The translations under genes and the position numbers were made by a program. This document shows positions 8,577 to 17,744 of a DNA stretch of 64,000 nucleotides, one piece after another (position 1 is the stretch's first letter; each line of letters starts with the position of its first letter). The DNA comes from Marinifilum sp. N1E240 (lineage in GTDB: Bacteria > Bacteroidota > Bacteroidia > Bacteroidales > Marinifilaceae). The notes under the pieces were generated by a model that was not told the origin of the DNA, did no database searches, and saw nothing but the letters and a program-made list of their open reading frames with translations. The stretch is from contig NZ_WHKF01000006.1 in assembly GCF_009295825.1 (NCBI RefSeq), forward strand, positions 62,001 to 126,000, in the 5' to 3' direction.

Positions 8577-8615
8577 AGAGAATCGAAGTCATACAGAGTT
8601 ATGACTTCGCTCTCT
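8577..8615 (+). promoter_or_regulatory. Intercistronic hairpin between rdhB and rdhC
   Basis: CGAAGTCATA (8584-8593) pairs perfectly with TATGACTTCG (8600-8609) around a six-base loop, extended by AGAG/CTCT outside. There is no T-run, so it is more likely an mRNA stabiliser, processing site or partial attenuator setting the rdhAB to rdhC ratio than a full terminator. Confidence 0.5.
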
Positions 8616-8639
8616 ATTCATTAGGATTCAATATAGTAC

Positions 8640-9767
8640 ATGAAAAAATATATAAATTGGTTTGCCTGGATAAGTTTGGGTTTGGCTTTTTGCTATGGCG
8701 TAATATTTACAAATAACACGCAAGAACTTGAACATCTAAAAGTATTACAATCGGCAAATCTTAAACTGGGAGAAGCAAACAAAGGTGTTCATCCTGTCTA
8801 CAAAAATGATAGTCTGTTTGGTTTTTTGGCAACAGGTTCATCGCAAGGATATGGTGGTCCTTTGCAGGTTGCTGTTATTAGCAACACAACAGAAGGAATT
8901 GTAAGTACTGAATTGTTGAAAAGTTTTGAAACCCCTTCGTTTGTGGCAAAACTTTCGAACAAAAAATATTACCAACAATACGAAGATAAAAATCTAACAG
9001 ATCATTTTCAGATAAAACAGGATATTGAAGCTGTATCTGGTGCTACAGTAAGTTCTTTGGCAATAGCCAATGCTGCTCGCGATGCTTCTTATCTAATTGC
9101 CAACAATGTATTTAAGCTCCAAACCCCAAAAATAGAGAAGAATTGGAGATTAACTCCAAAAGAAGGAATTGTTGCTGTAATCATTGTTATCGCATTCTTA
9201 GCCATCTATTTTAAGAGTAAGAAATTGATTTATTTCAATCTATTTTTGGGATTGGTGTTCATCGGTTTTCTGTTTAATGCATCACTTTCCTTAACTCACT
9301 TCGGACGAATATTGTTAGGGTATTTCCCTGAGATTCACTCCCATTTAAGTTGGTGGTTACTTGTTGCGGCAACACTTAGTTTAATTATTGTTTGGGGCAA
9401 AAATGTATATTGTACAGCAATTTGTCCATTTAGAGCAAGTCAGATGTTGCTGCATCAAATTTCTGGGATCAATATCAAAATGGATAAAACAATCGGGAAG
9501 ATATTAACTCACACTCCCCTGGTTTTAATTTGGTTGTCTCTTCTACTGATATTTATCTCACAAAATCCAAGTGTCTCTTCCTATGAACCATTTGCGATGT
9601 TGTTTTCCTTAAAGGGTGCAGGAATTCAGTGGTATATATTACCTACTTCACTTATAGGGGCATTGTTCTTTTCAAATTTCTTTTGCCGATTCTTTTGTCC
9701 GGTAGGTGGTATTTTAAATTGGTTGATAGCCAGAAGAAATCAAGTTAAAAATCTGATTCAAAAATAG
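8640..9767 (+). CDS. rdhC: FMN-binding, NosR/RdhC-like membrane iron-sulfur protein
   Basis: 375 residues. One N-terminal helix is followed by a periplasmic FMN-binding domain (about 40-150) with the covalent-flavinylation motif SGATVSS, Thr136 being the expected attachment residue. Five or so membrane helices then carry two polyferredoxin-type motifs, CTAICP and CRFFCP, the Cx3CP signature of NosR and RdhC/PceC proteins. It probably passes electrons across the membrane, from menaquinol or another donor, to the exported dehalogenase. RdhC-type proteins have also been proposed as maturation factors. It is third in the rdhABC order. Confidence 0.85.
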   Translation: MKKYINWFAWISLGLAFCYGVIFTNNTQELEHLKVLQSANLKLGEANKGVHPVYKNDSLFGFLATGSSQGYGGPLQVAVISNTTEGIVSTELLKSFETPSFVAKLSNKKYYQQYEDKNLTDHFQIKQDIEAVSGATVSSLAIANAARDASYLIANNVFKLQTPKIEKNWRLTPKEGIVAVIIVIAFLAIYFKSKKLIYFNLFLGLVFIGFLFNASLSLTHFGRILLGYFPEIHSHLSWWLLVAATLSLIIVWGKNVYCTAICPFRASQMLLHQISGINIKMDKTIGKILTHTPLVLIWLSLLLIFISQNPSVSSYEPFAMLFSLKGAGIQWYILPTSLIGALFFSNFFCRFFCPVGGILNWLIARRNQVKNLIQK

Positions 9768-9774
9768 AAACAAC

Positions 9775-9876
9775 ATGCTTAAAAAGATCAAAATCAATAA
9801 AGAAACAATGGCTGGATTTGCTCTGTATACAATCTGTCTGCTGTCTATCCTTCTTTATATAGCTAGTAACTTTTAA
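9775..9876 (+). CDS. 33-residue single-span membrane peptide at the end of the rdh operon
   Basis: An ATG seven bases after the rdhC stop opens a 33-codon frame: a basic start (MLKKIKINKETMAGF) followed by one hydrophobic helix (ALYTICLLSILLYIA) and a short tail. The basic-then-hydrophobic layout predicts one membrane span with the N-terminus inside. Tight spacing to rdhC and the terminator 40 bp further on support cotranscription. No family recognised; it may be a small subunit of the dehalogenase membrane complex. It is short enough to be missed by standard gene calling. Confidence 0.55.
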   Translation: MLKKIKINKETMAGFALYTICLLSILLYIASNF

Positions 9877-9915
9877 ATAAATATAGACTTGTAGTTGGCG
9901 CTTGGGTTTATAAAA

Positions 9916-9956
9916 AAACGGTTTTACTGCACTTGCAGTAAAACCGTTTAATATTT
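9916..9956. terminator. Bidirectional terminator closing the rdh operon
   Basis: AAACGGTTTTACTGCA (9916-9931) pairs with TGCAGTAAAACCGTTT (9934-9949), flanked by A-rich and T-rich sequence. It sits between the plus-strand rdh operon and the minus-strand SEC-C protein gene. Confidence 0.85.
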
Positions 9957-9985
9957 TCTATATCTACTTCAATAAATGAAGATTT

Positions 9986-10816
9986 CTAAGACATTGTTTG
10001 CAGACAACACTGCTTGTATTTTTTACCTGATCCGCAAGGACAAGGATCATTTCTGTTCACCTTCCCTCCTTGCTCAATAGGCGACTCAGTAGAAGCAAAT
10101 AGGTGCTCCATATGCTGGTAATGATTTTTCCATTCAGGATCGCGCATTTCACAAAAAGCTACTCCTTTTTGAAAATCTGTCACTCTTCCCTCCATCACAT
10201 CAATATAATACTGCAATTCAATTGCCGTGTGTTTTCCTTCGAATTTAGGTAAGAGCTCTTTGAACTTTTTAAGTGTATCTTCTCTCATCAAGTCCCCTAA
10301 TACTCTTATGTAATGATCCAACCAATGAAAGTTTTCTTTTTCTAAAATGGAGTGAATTCTGCCAAATTGCTCTTCCGTTGCATAATATAAAGCTTCGAAA
10401 CAAAAAATGTAAGGAGTTTTGTGTTCCTTCTTAATATTCTCCTCGATAAAGTACAAAACCTTATCTACAAAAGCACTAGGATATTTCTTTGCCAGCAGTC
10501 CAGCCAAATAAACAGCTTGCTCATTCATCAAATCCCAATCCTCCTCGGTAGTGAACATTTCCAGTAAAGGCTCAAACAGATCTTCTGATAAATGTTTCTC
10601 AGCAACAATAGCATACCACAAAGGTGCTGGCAACATTATTCTCAATTCATCGGAATAATATGCTTCACCATTATAGGCATTTTTTAATGCATAAACTAAT
10701 TTCTTGTTAATGTCATCATTACTTTCCTGATTTCTCAAGTAATCAATAGCCTCGTAAGGAATTCCCTTCGATTGGGTATCTAATATTTCGAATGCGTGTA
10801 TTGTGGAACGAATCAT
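9986..10816 (-). CDS. DUF1186-like protein with C-terminal SEC-C zinc motif
   Basis: 276 residues, all-helical in appearance, with the helical-repeat body of the DUF1186 family (about 1-240) and a C-terminal SEC-C motif, NDPCPCGSGKKYKQCC, close to the end. SEC-C is the small zinc-binding module first seen at the C-terminus of SecA. The biological role of DUF1186 proteins is not known. It is a single-gene transcript: a terminator lies after its stop and a TATCTTTG box lies just upstream of its start. Confidence 0.75.
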   Translation of the reverse strand: MIRSTIHAFEILDTQSKGIPYEAIDYLRNQESNDDINKKLVYALKNAYNGEAYYSDELRIMLPAPLWYAIVAEKHLSEDLFEPLLEMFTTEEDWDLMNEQAVYLAGLLAKKYPSAFVDKVLYFIEENIKKEHKTPYIFCFEALYYATEEQFGRIHSILEKENFHWLDHYIRVLGDLMREDTLKKFKELLPKFEGKHTAIELQYYIDVMEGRVTDFQKGVAFCEMRDPEWKNHYQHMEHLFASTESPIEQGGKVNRNDPCPCGSGKKYKQCCLQTMS

Positions 10817-10835
10817 ATATTCAAATTTTATGGGG

Positions 10836-10843
10836 CAAAGATA
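10836..10843 (-). promoter_or_regulatory. Candidate minus-10-like box (TATCTTTG)
   Basis: Reading on the minus strand, TATCTTTG ends about 20 bases before the start of the SEC-C protein gene and matches the TAnnTTTG box of Bacteroidota promoters. No well-spaced upstream TTTG was found, so support is partial. Confidence 0.4.
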
Positions 10844-11200
10844 TGGATTTTTATATGCTTACACAGTTTGCAAACTCTACTTTAAAACAGTTTTTATAAT
10901 CGGTATCTATTCAATTTGCGGATATGAGCGTCAATAAAAAAAGAAGCTCTTCAATTCACAGATATTATTACAAAACAAAAAATCAAAATCATTATCAAAA
11001 TAAATGAGATTTTGACTGAACAATTCATGTACAAAGACACACTTCAATCAATTTATTAAACTCTCAGCAGCTTTAAACTGGGCTATTTCACATGTTTCTC
11101 ACTGATTTTCTGATGTTAAATACGCTTTAGATTTGTTTAAGAAAAATTACCATCTAGAATAATCCTATACAAAATGGTGATTCCAACTATTTTTAATGAT

Positions 11201-11230
11201 AAAAAAAATCCCAGGACAAATGTCCTGGGA
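11201..11230 (-). terminator. Intrinsic terminator of the RND efflux operon
   Basis: TCCCAGGACA (11209-11218) pairs with TGTCCTGGGA (11221-11230). On the minus strand it is followed by eight T. It lies 30 bp past the stop of the DUF2892-like gene, the last gene of the operon. Confidence 0.9.
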
Positions 11231-11259
11231 ACAAAATCAAAAAAACTAAACTTTGTGGA

Positions 11260-11448
11260 TTAATTTTCCACTTTAAAAACTTTCTTTAAGATATCATCCA
11301 TTAAACACCATTTGGTAATGGACGATTGTAAGAGATTTAAACCAACAAATGCTGTTAATAACAACCAGTTGATGTTCACATAAAATGCCAATAAGATACT
11401 TACTAGCACCATAGTTCCGGCAATTGCTCTTATAATTCTCTCTCTCAT
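11260..11448 (-). CDS. DUF2892/YgaP-type small membrane protein
   Basis: 62 residues with an amphipathic start (MRERIIRAIAG) and two hydrophobic segments separated by NINW, then SSITKWCLMDDILKKVF. This is the DUF2892 pattern, which also forms the transmembrane part of YgaP-like rhodanese proteins. The cysteine in TKWCLMDDI is commonly conserved. It ends the TolC-MFP-RND operon, 18 bp behind the small cytosolic protein, and may be an accessory of the pump; function unknown. Confidence 0.75.
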   Translation of the reverse strand: MRERIIRAIAGTMVLVSILLAFYVNINWLLLTAFVGLNLLQSSITKWCLMDDILKKVFKVEN

Positions 11449-11466
11449 TTCTTTATATTATTGATT

Positions 11467-11775
11467 TTAAATAAACTTTTCCACATCAAGCATGTATGCG
11501 TGTATTGGGCTACAGCAATCAATACCTGAGTTAAATGTCTCAATATGTTTGAGTAAGCTATCCCCTTTTTCTTCGTTTAAAAATGCGAATGTAGCAGTGG
11601 AATCGTAATGGTTTTTACTGGAAGCAAACCAATTGGGAGCTTCACAATTTCCACCTTGCTTTTTCGTATATCCTTTCACATCAAATTCACTGTAAGCATC
11701 AACGCCTGCTTTATTGTAAATTTGCTTTAACTCTTCGTAAAAGGCTTTTACACAAAATATAATAACAACTTTCAT
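11467..11775 (-). CDS. Small cytosolic protein of the efflux operon, possible PII-like fold
   Basis: 102 residues, no signal peptide. It begins MKVVIIFCVKAFYEELKQI and has a beta-alpha-beta pattern with a terminal HAYMLDVEKFI strand, resembling in outline the small PII/CutA-like proteins (for example DUF3240) encoded next to RND pumps. Cysteines occur at the end of strand one, in GGNCEAP and in GIDCCSP, so metal binding is conceivable. It lies 16 bp after the RND gene stop. I do not recognise the family with certainty. Confidence 0.5.
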   Translation of the reverse strand: MKVVIIFCVKAFYEELKQIYNKAGVDAYSEFDVKGYTKKQGGNCEAPNWFASSKNHYDSTATFAFLNEEKGDSLLKHIETFNSGIDCCSPIHAYMLDVEKFI

Positions 11776-11791
11776 AGATTAAATATTAAAA

Positions 11792-14700
11792 TTACTGATC
11801 ATTATTTTCTGTTAATTCTACATCATTTTTCACTTCAGGATACTTCTTCTTCTCTGTCATGTAATAGGTTAATGGTACAATTACCAATGTTAGGAATGTT
11901 GAAGCAATAGAACCTCCCATTAATGAAATGGCTAGTCCCTGAAAAATAGGATCGAATAGAATTACCACAGCACCAATCACCACCGTACCTGCAGTTAGTA
12001 AAATTGGAGTTGTACGAACTGCACCCGCTTCAATCACCGCTTCTTTTAATGGCGCACCATCCTCTAATCTTAAGTTGATAAAATCGATCAGCAGAATGGC
12101 ATTTCTCACCATTATCCCTGCCAGGGCAATCAATCCAATCATTGATGTTGCTGTAAAAAATGCACCCAACATCCAATGACCAACCAATATTCCAACTAAT
12201 GATAAAGGAATGGAAATCATCATTACAAATGGTACTTTAAAGTTTTGGAACCAACCGATAATTAGCATGTAAATTACCAGAAGAACAACTGCAAAGGCAG
12301 TTCCCAAATCACGGAATACTTCGTAAGTAATTTGCCACTCGCCATCCCATTTCAGACTGTAATTATCCTCGAAAAATGGTTGCTCGGTATATTCTTCCAT
12401 CAATTCATATCCTTCAGGAACCTGAACATCTGATAAATGTTCTGATATTTCCATGATACCATAAACCGGACTTTCCAATTTACCTGCAACATCGGCAGTT
12501 ACATAAACCACACGTTTCTGATTCTTACGATAGATGCTCTTCTCCTTAATTTTTTCTTTAATTTCAACAATATCACCTAGAGGGATTAATTGCCCCGTTT
12601 TGGTTAGGATATTGATTTTCTTCAGATCACTTAAGCTGCTTCTATCCTTCTCCTGCAAACGTAGATCAATTCCCACCTGCTCGTGTTCGTGCTGCTGATA
12701 CAACTGAGAAACCTCATGACCACGAAGCGCCATATTTAAGGTATGCACAACCTGCTGAGTTGATACTCCAGCCAACATTGCCTTTTCCTTATCCACATTA
12801 AACTGGAATTCGGTTTGATCATCTTCTACTAACCAGTCGATATCAACAACATCATCGGTTTGCCCAAAAATAGATTTCACTTGTTTCGCAACTTGAATTT
12901 GTCCTTCAGTATCTGGTCCGTAAATTTCGGCAACAAGGGTTGACATTACAGGAGGTCCCGGAGGAACTTCAACTACTTTAACATTGGCATTGAATTTCTT
13001 TCCTATCTCTTGTAAGCCCGGACGAATTGCTTTCGCGATATCATGACTTTGTAAATCACGATCTTTCTTATGTGTTAAATTCACCTGAATATCAGCTACA
13101 TTTGAACCTCTTCGTAAATCGTAATGACGAACCAATCCATTAAAGTTCATTGGAGCCGCAGTTCCTACATAAGTTTGGTAATCTATCACATTTTCCTGCT
13201 GAGCAATGTAGGCAGCCAATTCTTTAGCAACAACCGCAGTTCTTTCCAAAGTTGTTCCCTCAGGCATATCAATCACCACCTGAAATTCATTCTTATTATC
13301 GAAAGGCAACATTTTAACAGCAACAGACTTAAAGTAGATCAAAGTCATAGATGCCAATAACAAGACACTTACAAAACTGATGAATCCCCATCGCTTTAAT
13401 CTAGACTCCAACATTGGTCTGATGGTAGCGCCATACATTTTGTAGATTACAGAATCTTCCAATTTAAATGCTTTCTCATTTTTATCCTCTTTCACATTAA
13501 ATTGCAATAATCTATATGCCAAATATGGTGTAATGGTTAAGGCAACCAAAAGTGAAAAAATCATGGCTATAGAAGCACCAATTGGCATTGGACTCATGTA
13601 AGGTCCCATTAATCCGGAAACGAAAACCATTGGCAATACCGCTGCAATTACGGTAAATGTTGCCAAAATTGTAGGATTACCAACTTCGTCGATTGAACGT
13701 AATGCCGCCTGCATAAATGGCAATTGCTTCATTTTAAAATGCCTGTGCATATTCTCGGCAATGATTATGGAATCATCTACAACAATACCAGTTACAAATA
13801 CCAAGGCGAATAATGTAATTCTATTTAATGTATAATCTAGAAAATAGTAACTGAACATGGTTAGTGCAAAAGTAATTGGTACCGAAAGGAATACAACCAG
13901 TCCACCACGCCATCCCATGGCAAGCATTACAACAAAAGTTACCGCCACAATAGCACCTAAAAGGTGTAATAAAAGTTCGGAAACCTTATCAGAGGCAGTT
14001 TCTCCGTAATTTCTGGTTACATCAACTTGAACATCAGAAGGAATTAAATCTTTCTGAAGCGCTTCTACTTTTGTTAGTATTTGTTCTGCAACTTTCATTG
14101 CATCTGCGCCTCTTCGTTTAGCTACCGAAACGGTTACTGCAGGGTATTCTCCTCTGAAATTCTCTTTCGCCTCATTTACTTTTCCGTATCCAAAACTTAC
14201 ATACTGTGAAGATATTTCAGGTCCATCGATAACTTCAGCAACCTGCTTCAAATAAATCGGACTTCCCTTATAAACACCCACAACCAAATTGGAAACATCT
14301 TCAGCATTTTCGAGAAATTTTCCAGTCTCAACTAAGTATTCGGTATCATTACTATTGAAAGCTCCCGATCCTATTTGTTGATTTGAGATTTGAATTTGTT
14401 GAGAAATACTTAAAGCATCGATATTGTAACCAGCCATCTGTTCGCGGTTCAAAACAACACGAACTTGTCGCGAACGACCCCCAATTACCTTTGTTTCCGA
14501 TACTTCGCTTACTTTTTCAATCTCATCGTTCACTTCCTGAGCAATTCTCTTCAACTGAAAATCGTCGTAAGTCTCGCTCCAAAAAGTCAAACCAAGCACA
14601 GGAACATCGTCAATTGCCCTGGTTTTAATCAATGGCATAGATGTGCCTTTTGGCATCTCATCCATGTGTTTCATGATCTCATTGTACATTTTCACAAGAG

Positions 14701-15025
14701 ATCTTTCCACATCTTCGCCTACATAAAACTGAACAATTAACATAGCTTGTCCCGGCATTGATGTAGAATAGACATACTCTACTCCCGGAATATTTGCTAC
14801 CACCTTTTCCAATGGCTGCATCACACGCGATTCTATTTCTGAAGGACTAGCTCCCGGATACATTAAGAATATATCAGCAATGGGAACATCAATTTGTGGT
14901 TCCTCCTCTCGAGGCGTAAGATAGGCGCTATACACACCAATCACCATAAAGGCAGCCATTAATAAAGGAGTTAATTTTGAATTTATAAATAGTTGGGCTA
15001 TACCACCCGCAAATCCTGTTTTCAT
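11792..15025 (-). CDS. RND-family efflux permease (inner-membrane pump)
   Basis: 1077 residues, normal for an RND transporter. It opens with an amphipathic helix and a first membrane span followed by the first periplasmic loop (EEEPQIDVPIADIFLMYPG and the SEIESRVMQPLE segment). The proton-relay aspartates are present in TM4 (GIVVDDSIIIAENM). The second half repeats the fold and ends with the TM11/12 helices and a charged tail. With the adaptor and outer-membrane channel upstream it forms a tripartite drug or metal extrusion pump. The loop composition is more HAE1-like than the metal CusA type, but the substrate is not certain. Confidence 0.9.
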   Translation of the reverse strand: MKTGFAGGIAQLFINSKLTPLLMAAFMVIGVYSAYLTPREEEPQIDVPIADIFLMYPGASPSEIESRVMQPLEKVVANIPGVEYVYSTSMPGQAMLIVQFYVGEDVERSLVKMYNEIMKHMDEMPKGTSMPLIKTRAIDDVPVLGLTFWSETYDDFQLKRIAQEVNDEIEKVSEVSETKVIGGRSRQVRVVLNREQMAGYNIDALSISQQIQISNQQIGSGAFNSNDTEYLVETGKFLENAEDVSNLVVGVYKGSPIYLKQVAEVIDGPEISSQYVSFGYGKVNEAKENFRGEYPAVTVSVAKRRGADAMKVAEQILTKVEALQKDLIPSDVQVDVTRNYGETASDKVSELLLHLLGAIVAVTFVVMLAMGWRGGLVVFLSVPITFALTMFSYYFLDYTLNRITLFALVFVTGIVVDDSIIIAENMHRHFKMKQLPFMQAALRSIDEVGNPTILATFTVIAAVLPMVFVSGLMGPYMSPMPIGASIAMIFSLLVALTITPYLAYRLLQFNVKEDKNEKAFKLEDSVIYKMYGATIRPMLESRLKRWGFISFVSVLLLASMTLIYFKSVAVKMLPFDNKNEFQVVIDMPEGTTLERTAVVAKELAAYIAQQENVIDYQTYVGTAAPMNFNGLVRHYDLRRGSNVADIQVNLTHKKDRDLQSHDIAKAIRPGLQEIGKKFNANVKVVEVPPGPPVMSTLVAEIYGPDTEGQIQVAKQVKSIFGQTDDVVDIDWLVEDDQTEFQFNVDKEKAMLAGVSTQQVVHTLNMALRGHEVSQLYQQHEHEQVGIDLRLQEKDRSSLSDLKKINILTKTGQLIPLGDIVEIKEKIKEKSIYRKNQKRVVYVTADVAGKLESPVYGIMEISEHLSDVQVPEGYELMEEYTEQPFFEDNYSLKWDGEWQITYEVFRDLGTAFAVVLLVIYMLIIGWFQNFKVPFVMMISIPLSLVGILVGHWMLGAFFTATSMIGLIALAGIMVRNAILLIDFINLRLEDGAPLKEAVIEAGAVRTTPILLTAGTVVIGAVVILFDPIFQGLAISLMGGSIASTFLTLVIVPLTYYMTEKKKYPEVKNDVELTENNDQ

Positions 15026-15100
15026 CTATTTTTGTTTTTAGGAATTCATAAAGAGATCAATTCAAATTCGGATCATCATTAAACCGAAAATTAATTGTCT

Positions 15101-16186
15101 TTACTTTATAACTACACTTGCACCATCCCAAATTTTCCCCTTGTAGGAAACAATGTATTGCTCACCATCACTTAATCCCGATAGAACTTCAACCATATTA
15201 TCGGTAGATTTTCCGGTACGAATCCAACGTAGCATTGCTGTTCCCGATTGACTTACAGTGTAAAGCCCTGTTAATTGTCCTTTTCTTACTAAAACATTCT
15301 TGGGAATCATGATGCTCGGCATTCCGCCCTTTTTAATCATTACATTTGCATACATTCCACTAAATAATTTCCTTTTCTGTTCTTTTGTAGGATTTAAAAC
15401 TATTTTGGCTTCGAACTGATTTCCAGTGTACAAAGCGGAAGGGTTAACCTCAGTAACCATGCCTTCAATTTCAATATTGTTTAAAGCGCTAATTTTCACT
15501 TTTACAGCATCATTCTTTTCTATCTTCGAAATTTCAGTTTCAGGTATTCTGGCAATCACTTTATATTCTCCTGGCTTTTCAATAGCAACCAAAGGCATAC
15601 CTGGCGAAGCCAAATCACCATCATTCATATATTTTCTAGTGATAATACCGCTGTAAGGAGCTTTAATCGCAGCATATTGTAGCATTTCATTAACTTCTTC
15701 TTCCATTTGCTTTACCGCTTCCAATTCAGCTTTTGCCATATTGTAATTGGTGCTTACATCATCCATTTCCTTTTGAGAAGCACTTTTTTGTTCAAACAAA
15801 ACAGTAAAACGATCAAAATCCTTTTTTGCATTATTGTAAGCAGCTTCCGCTTTCAACATATTTGCTTTTACCTGTAATTTTTTAGCCTGAATATCTTTAT
15901 CCTGAATTTGAACTAATAGCTGACCTTTTTTTACTTTTTGACCAGACTCCACATAAATTTTAGCAATTTGTCCCATAATTCGAGTACTTAAATTTGAATG
16001 TGTTTCGGCTTCAATTTTACCCGAAAAACTCAATATTTCAGGTTGGTTTTCCATTTTAACAGTTGCAACCGATACAGTAAGATCAGTCTTAGCATTTCCA
16101 TTTGCATTAGACTTCTCTCCGCACGATTGGAAGCCAACAGCCAGAGTTGCCACAATTGCTATGATAAAATATTTGTTAAGTTTCAT
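15101..16186 (-). CDS. RND membrane-fusion (periplasmic adaptor) lipoprotein
   Basis: 361 residues with a lipoprotein signal ending FQSC (Cys22). The HlyD/AcrA order is visible: first barrel strand (about 45-70), lipoyl half GQKVKKGQLLVQI, coiled-coil hairpin (about 100-165), second lipoyl half AAIKAPYSGIITRKYMNDGD, then beta-barrel and membrane-proximal domains to the end. It bridges the inner-membrane pump and the TolC-like channel. Second gene of a tolC-mfp-rnd operon, 75 bp before the pump. Confidence 0.9.
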   Translation of the reverse strand: MKLNKYFIIAIVATLAVGFQSCGEKSNANGNAKTDLTVSVATVKMENQPEILSFSGKIEAETHSNLSTRIMGQIAKIYVESGQKVKKGQLLVQIQDKDIQAKKLQVKANMLKAEAAYNNAKKDFDRFTVLFEQKSASQKEMDDVSTNYNMAKAELEAVKQMEEEVNEMLQYAAIKAPYSGIITRKYMNDGDLASPGMPLVAIEKPGEYKVIARIPETEISKIEKNDAVKVKISALNNIEIEGMVTEVNPSALYTGNQFEAKIVLNPTKEQKRKLFSGMYANVMIKKGGMPSIMIPKNVLVRKGQLTGLYTVSQSGTAMLRWIRTGKSTDNMVEVLSGLSDGEQYIVSYKGKIWDGASVVIK

Positions 16187-16215
16187 ATCTGTAAATTCTT
16201 TGAGATTAGTTTTTA

Positions 16216-17550
16216 TTATTGTAGATCTTTTTCAAGAAGTAGTTCTAATTGAAATACCGACACATGATATTTATATAAAGCACTTATATATTCCAGGTTC
16301 TTAAGCAATGAAACAGATTCTGCTTGAAGAACATCGGTAGTTTTCTCTAAACCTTGCTTGTAACGATCATTTCGAATCCTAAATGCTTCTTCGGCTTGAA
16401 CTTTTGCCAGTTTACTTAAATTAATTCTGTCATAAGCAACCTTAAGATTACGCTTCGCTCCTTTTATTTCCATGCTATTTCTAAACTCGTAATCGGCTAA
16501 GTCTAATTCTGCAATTTTTAATTCGGCTTTTGCCTTTTGAACTTTTCCAGCATTTTTATACCCACTAAATAAATTCCAGGAAAGACTGGCACCAATCATA
16601 TAATTATTAGCTGATGTTCCCAATAGCTGATCATCGTTCCATTCGTAAGCACCAAATGCATTTAATCGAGGAAGAAATCTCATCTTTTCAGATTTCAACA
16701 TATTTTCTCTTGCTTCCATTCCTTTCTTGTAAGCCATTAAATCCGAACGAACTCCTTCATTCTGGTTATTATTAAGGCTCTGAAGTATCGAAGGTTTTCT
16801 TTCTAATTTATCTACTGTAACAATCGACGTTTGAATATCAACACCCAACATGTAAGCTAAGAATTCACCCGCTTGCTTTCTATTATTTTCTGCATCAGCC
16901 AGCTGAGTATTTATTTCCAGAACTCTTACTTTGGCTGCCAGAACATCGGCATCTTTCACATAGCCTTGTTTCAAATTGTTTTCGGTAAGTTCTAATGCAG
17001 ACTGTGCAGTTTCCAATGATTTTTTATAGACTTTTACCGCCTCATTCGCCAATTCCACCTGATAATATGCTTTTTTAACTTCGAAATTGGTGAAGTAGAT
17101 CGTTCGTTCTGTTCTAAAATCTACAGCTTGTCTTTTTGCATTGGCTGCCTTTCTTCCATAAATCCCATCGAAATTGATTAATGGTTGCTCAATAGCAATC
17201 TTTGTATTGTAATTCTCAATGCGATCCGGATTATTTAATAACACAGGATTAAAATCAGCCTGTGTTGTTATTTCCTGCTTTAATTTAAATCCAAAAACTG
17301 TGAGTGGATCATTTGTTGTTATCGCGGTGTGTGAAAGATTAATAGTAGGTAAAAAAACAGAATTGCTTTGTCGGAACTCTGCTTTTGCTACTTGTCCTTG
17401 CTCCTTAGCCTTGTTTATTTGCCTATTATTTTCCGATGCCTTAAGCAAGGCATCTTTCAAACTTAATTTCAATTCTGTTTGCTGCCCCATAACTGGATTG
17501 TAATTTCCAACAAGCAGAATACTGATAATTAGATAGGTGAAGTTTCGCAT
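16216..17550 (-). CDS. TolC-family outer-membrane efflux channel
   Basis: 444 residues with a signal peptide (MRNFTYLIISILLVGNYNPVMGQ) and two copies of the OEP repeat, each with long coiled-coil helices (for instance about 40-75, 150-215 and 345-420). It would form the trimeric exit duct of the tripartite pump. First gene of the operon, separated by 29 bp from the adaptor gene. No dedicated regulator is encoded beside it; the upstream gene ends with its own terminator more than 200 bp away. Confidence 0.9.
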   Translation of the reverse strand: MRNFTYLIISILLVGNYNPVMGQQTELKLSLKDALLKASENNRQINKAKEQGQVAKAEFRQSNSVFLPTINLSHTAITTNDPLTVFGFKLKQEITTQADFNPVLLNNPDRIENYNTKIAIEQPLINFDGIYGRKAANAKRQAVDFRTERTIYFTNFEVKKAYYQVELANEAVKVYKKSLETAQSALELTENNLKQGYVKDADVLAAKVRVLEINTQLADAENNRKQAGEFLAYMLGVDIQTSIVTVDKLERKPSILQSLNNNQNEGVRSDLMAYKKGMEARENMLKSEKMRFLPRLNAFGAYEWNDDQLLGTSANNYMIGASLSWNLFSGYKNAGKVQKAKAELKIAELDLADYEFRNSMEIKGAKRNLKVAYDRINLSKLAKVQAEEAFRIRNDRYKQGLEKTTDVLQAESVSLLKNLEYISALYKYHVSVFQLELLLEKDLQ

Positions 17551-17744
17551 GTTTTTTGTCTCTTTTTTTTGATTTCAGATCAAATCTATATTGTTTTTTC
17601 TATATATCCAAATATCTACATGTTTCGGATTTAAATTTAAATTTATAAGTTCTTATTAAAAAACAGATTAGTTACTGAAATTTAGGATATTAAAAATCAA
17701 AAAACAATAATTACTTTATATAATATATGCTAACTTAACATGAA

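Larger units (their letters stand above)
10817..11259. other. 440-bp intergenic stretch, little visible
   Basis: AT-rich, with the SEC-C gene promoter box at its left end and the terminator of the efflux operon at its right end (11201-11230). A 27-codon plus-strand frame starting at 10924 has no supporting features. Nothing else recognised. Confidence 0.5.
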
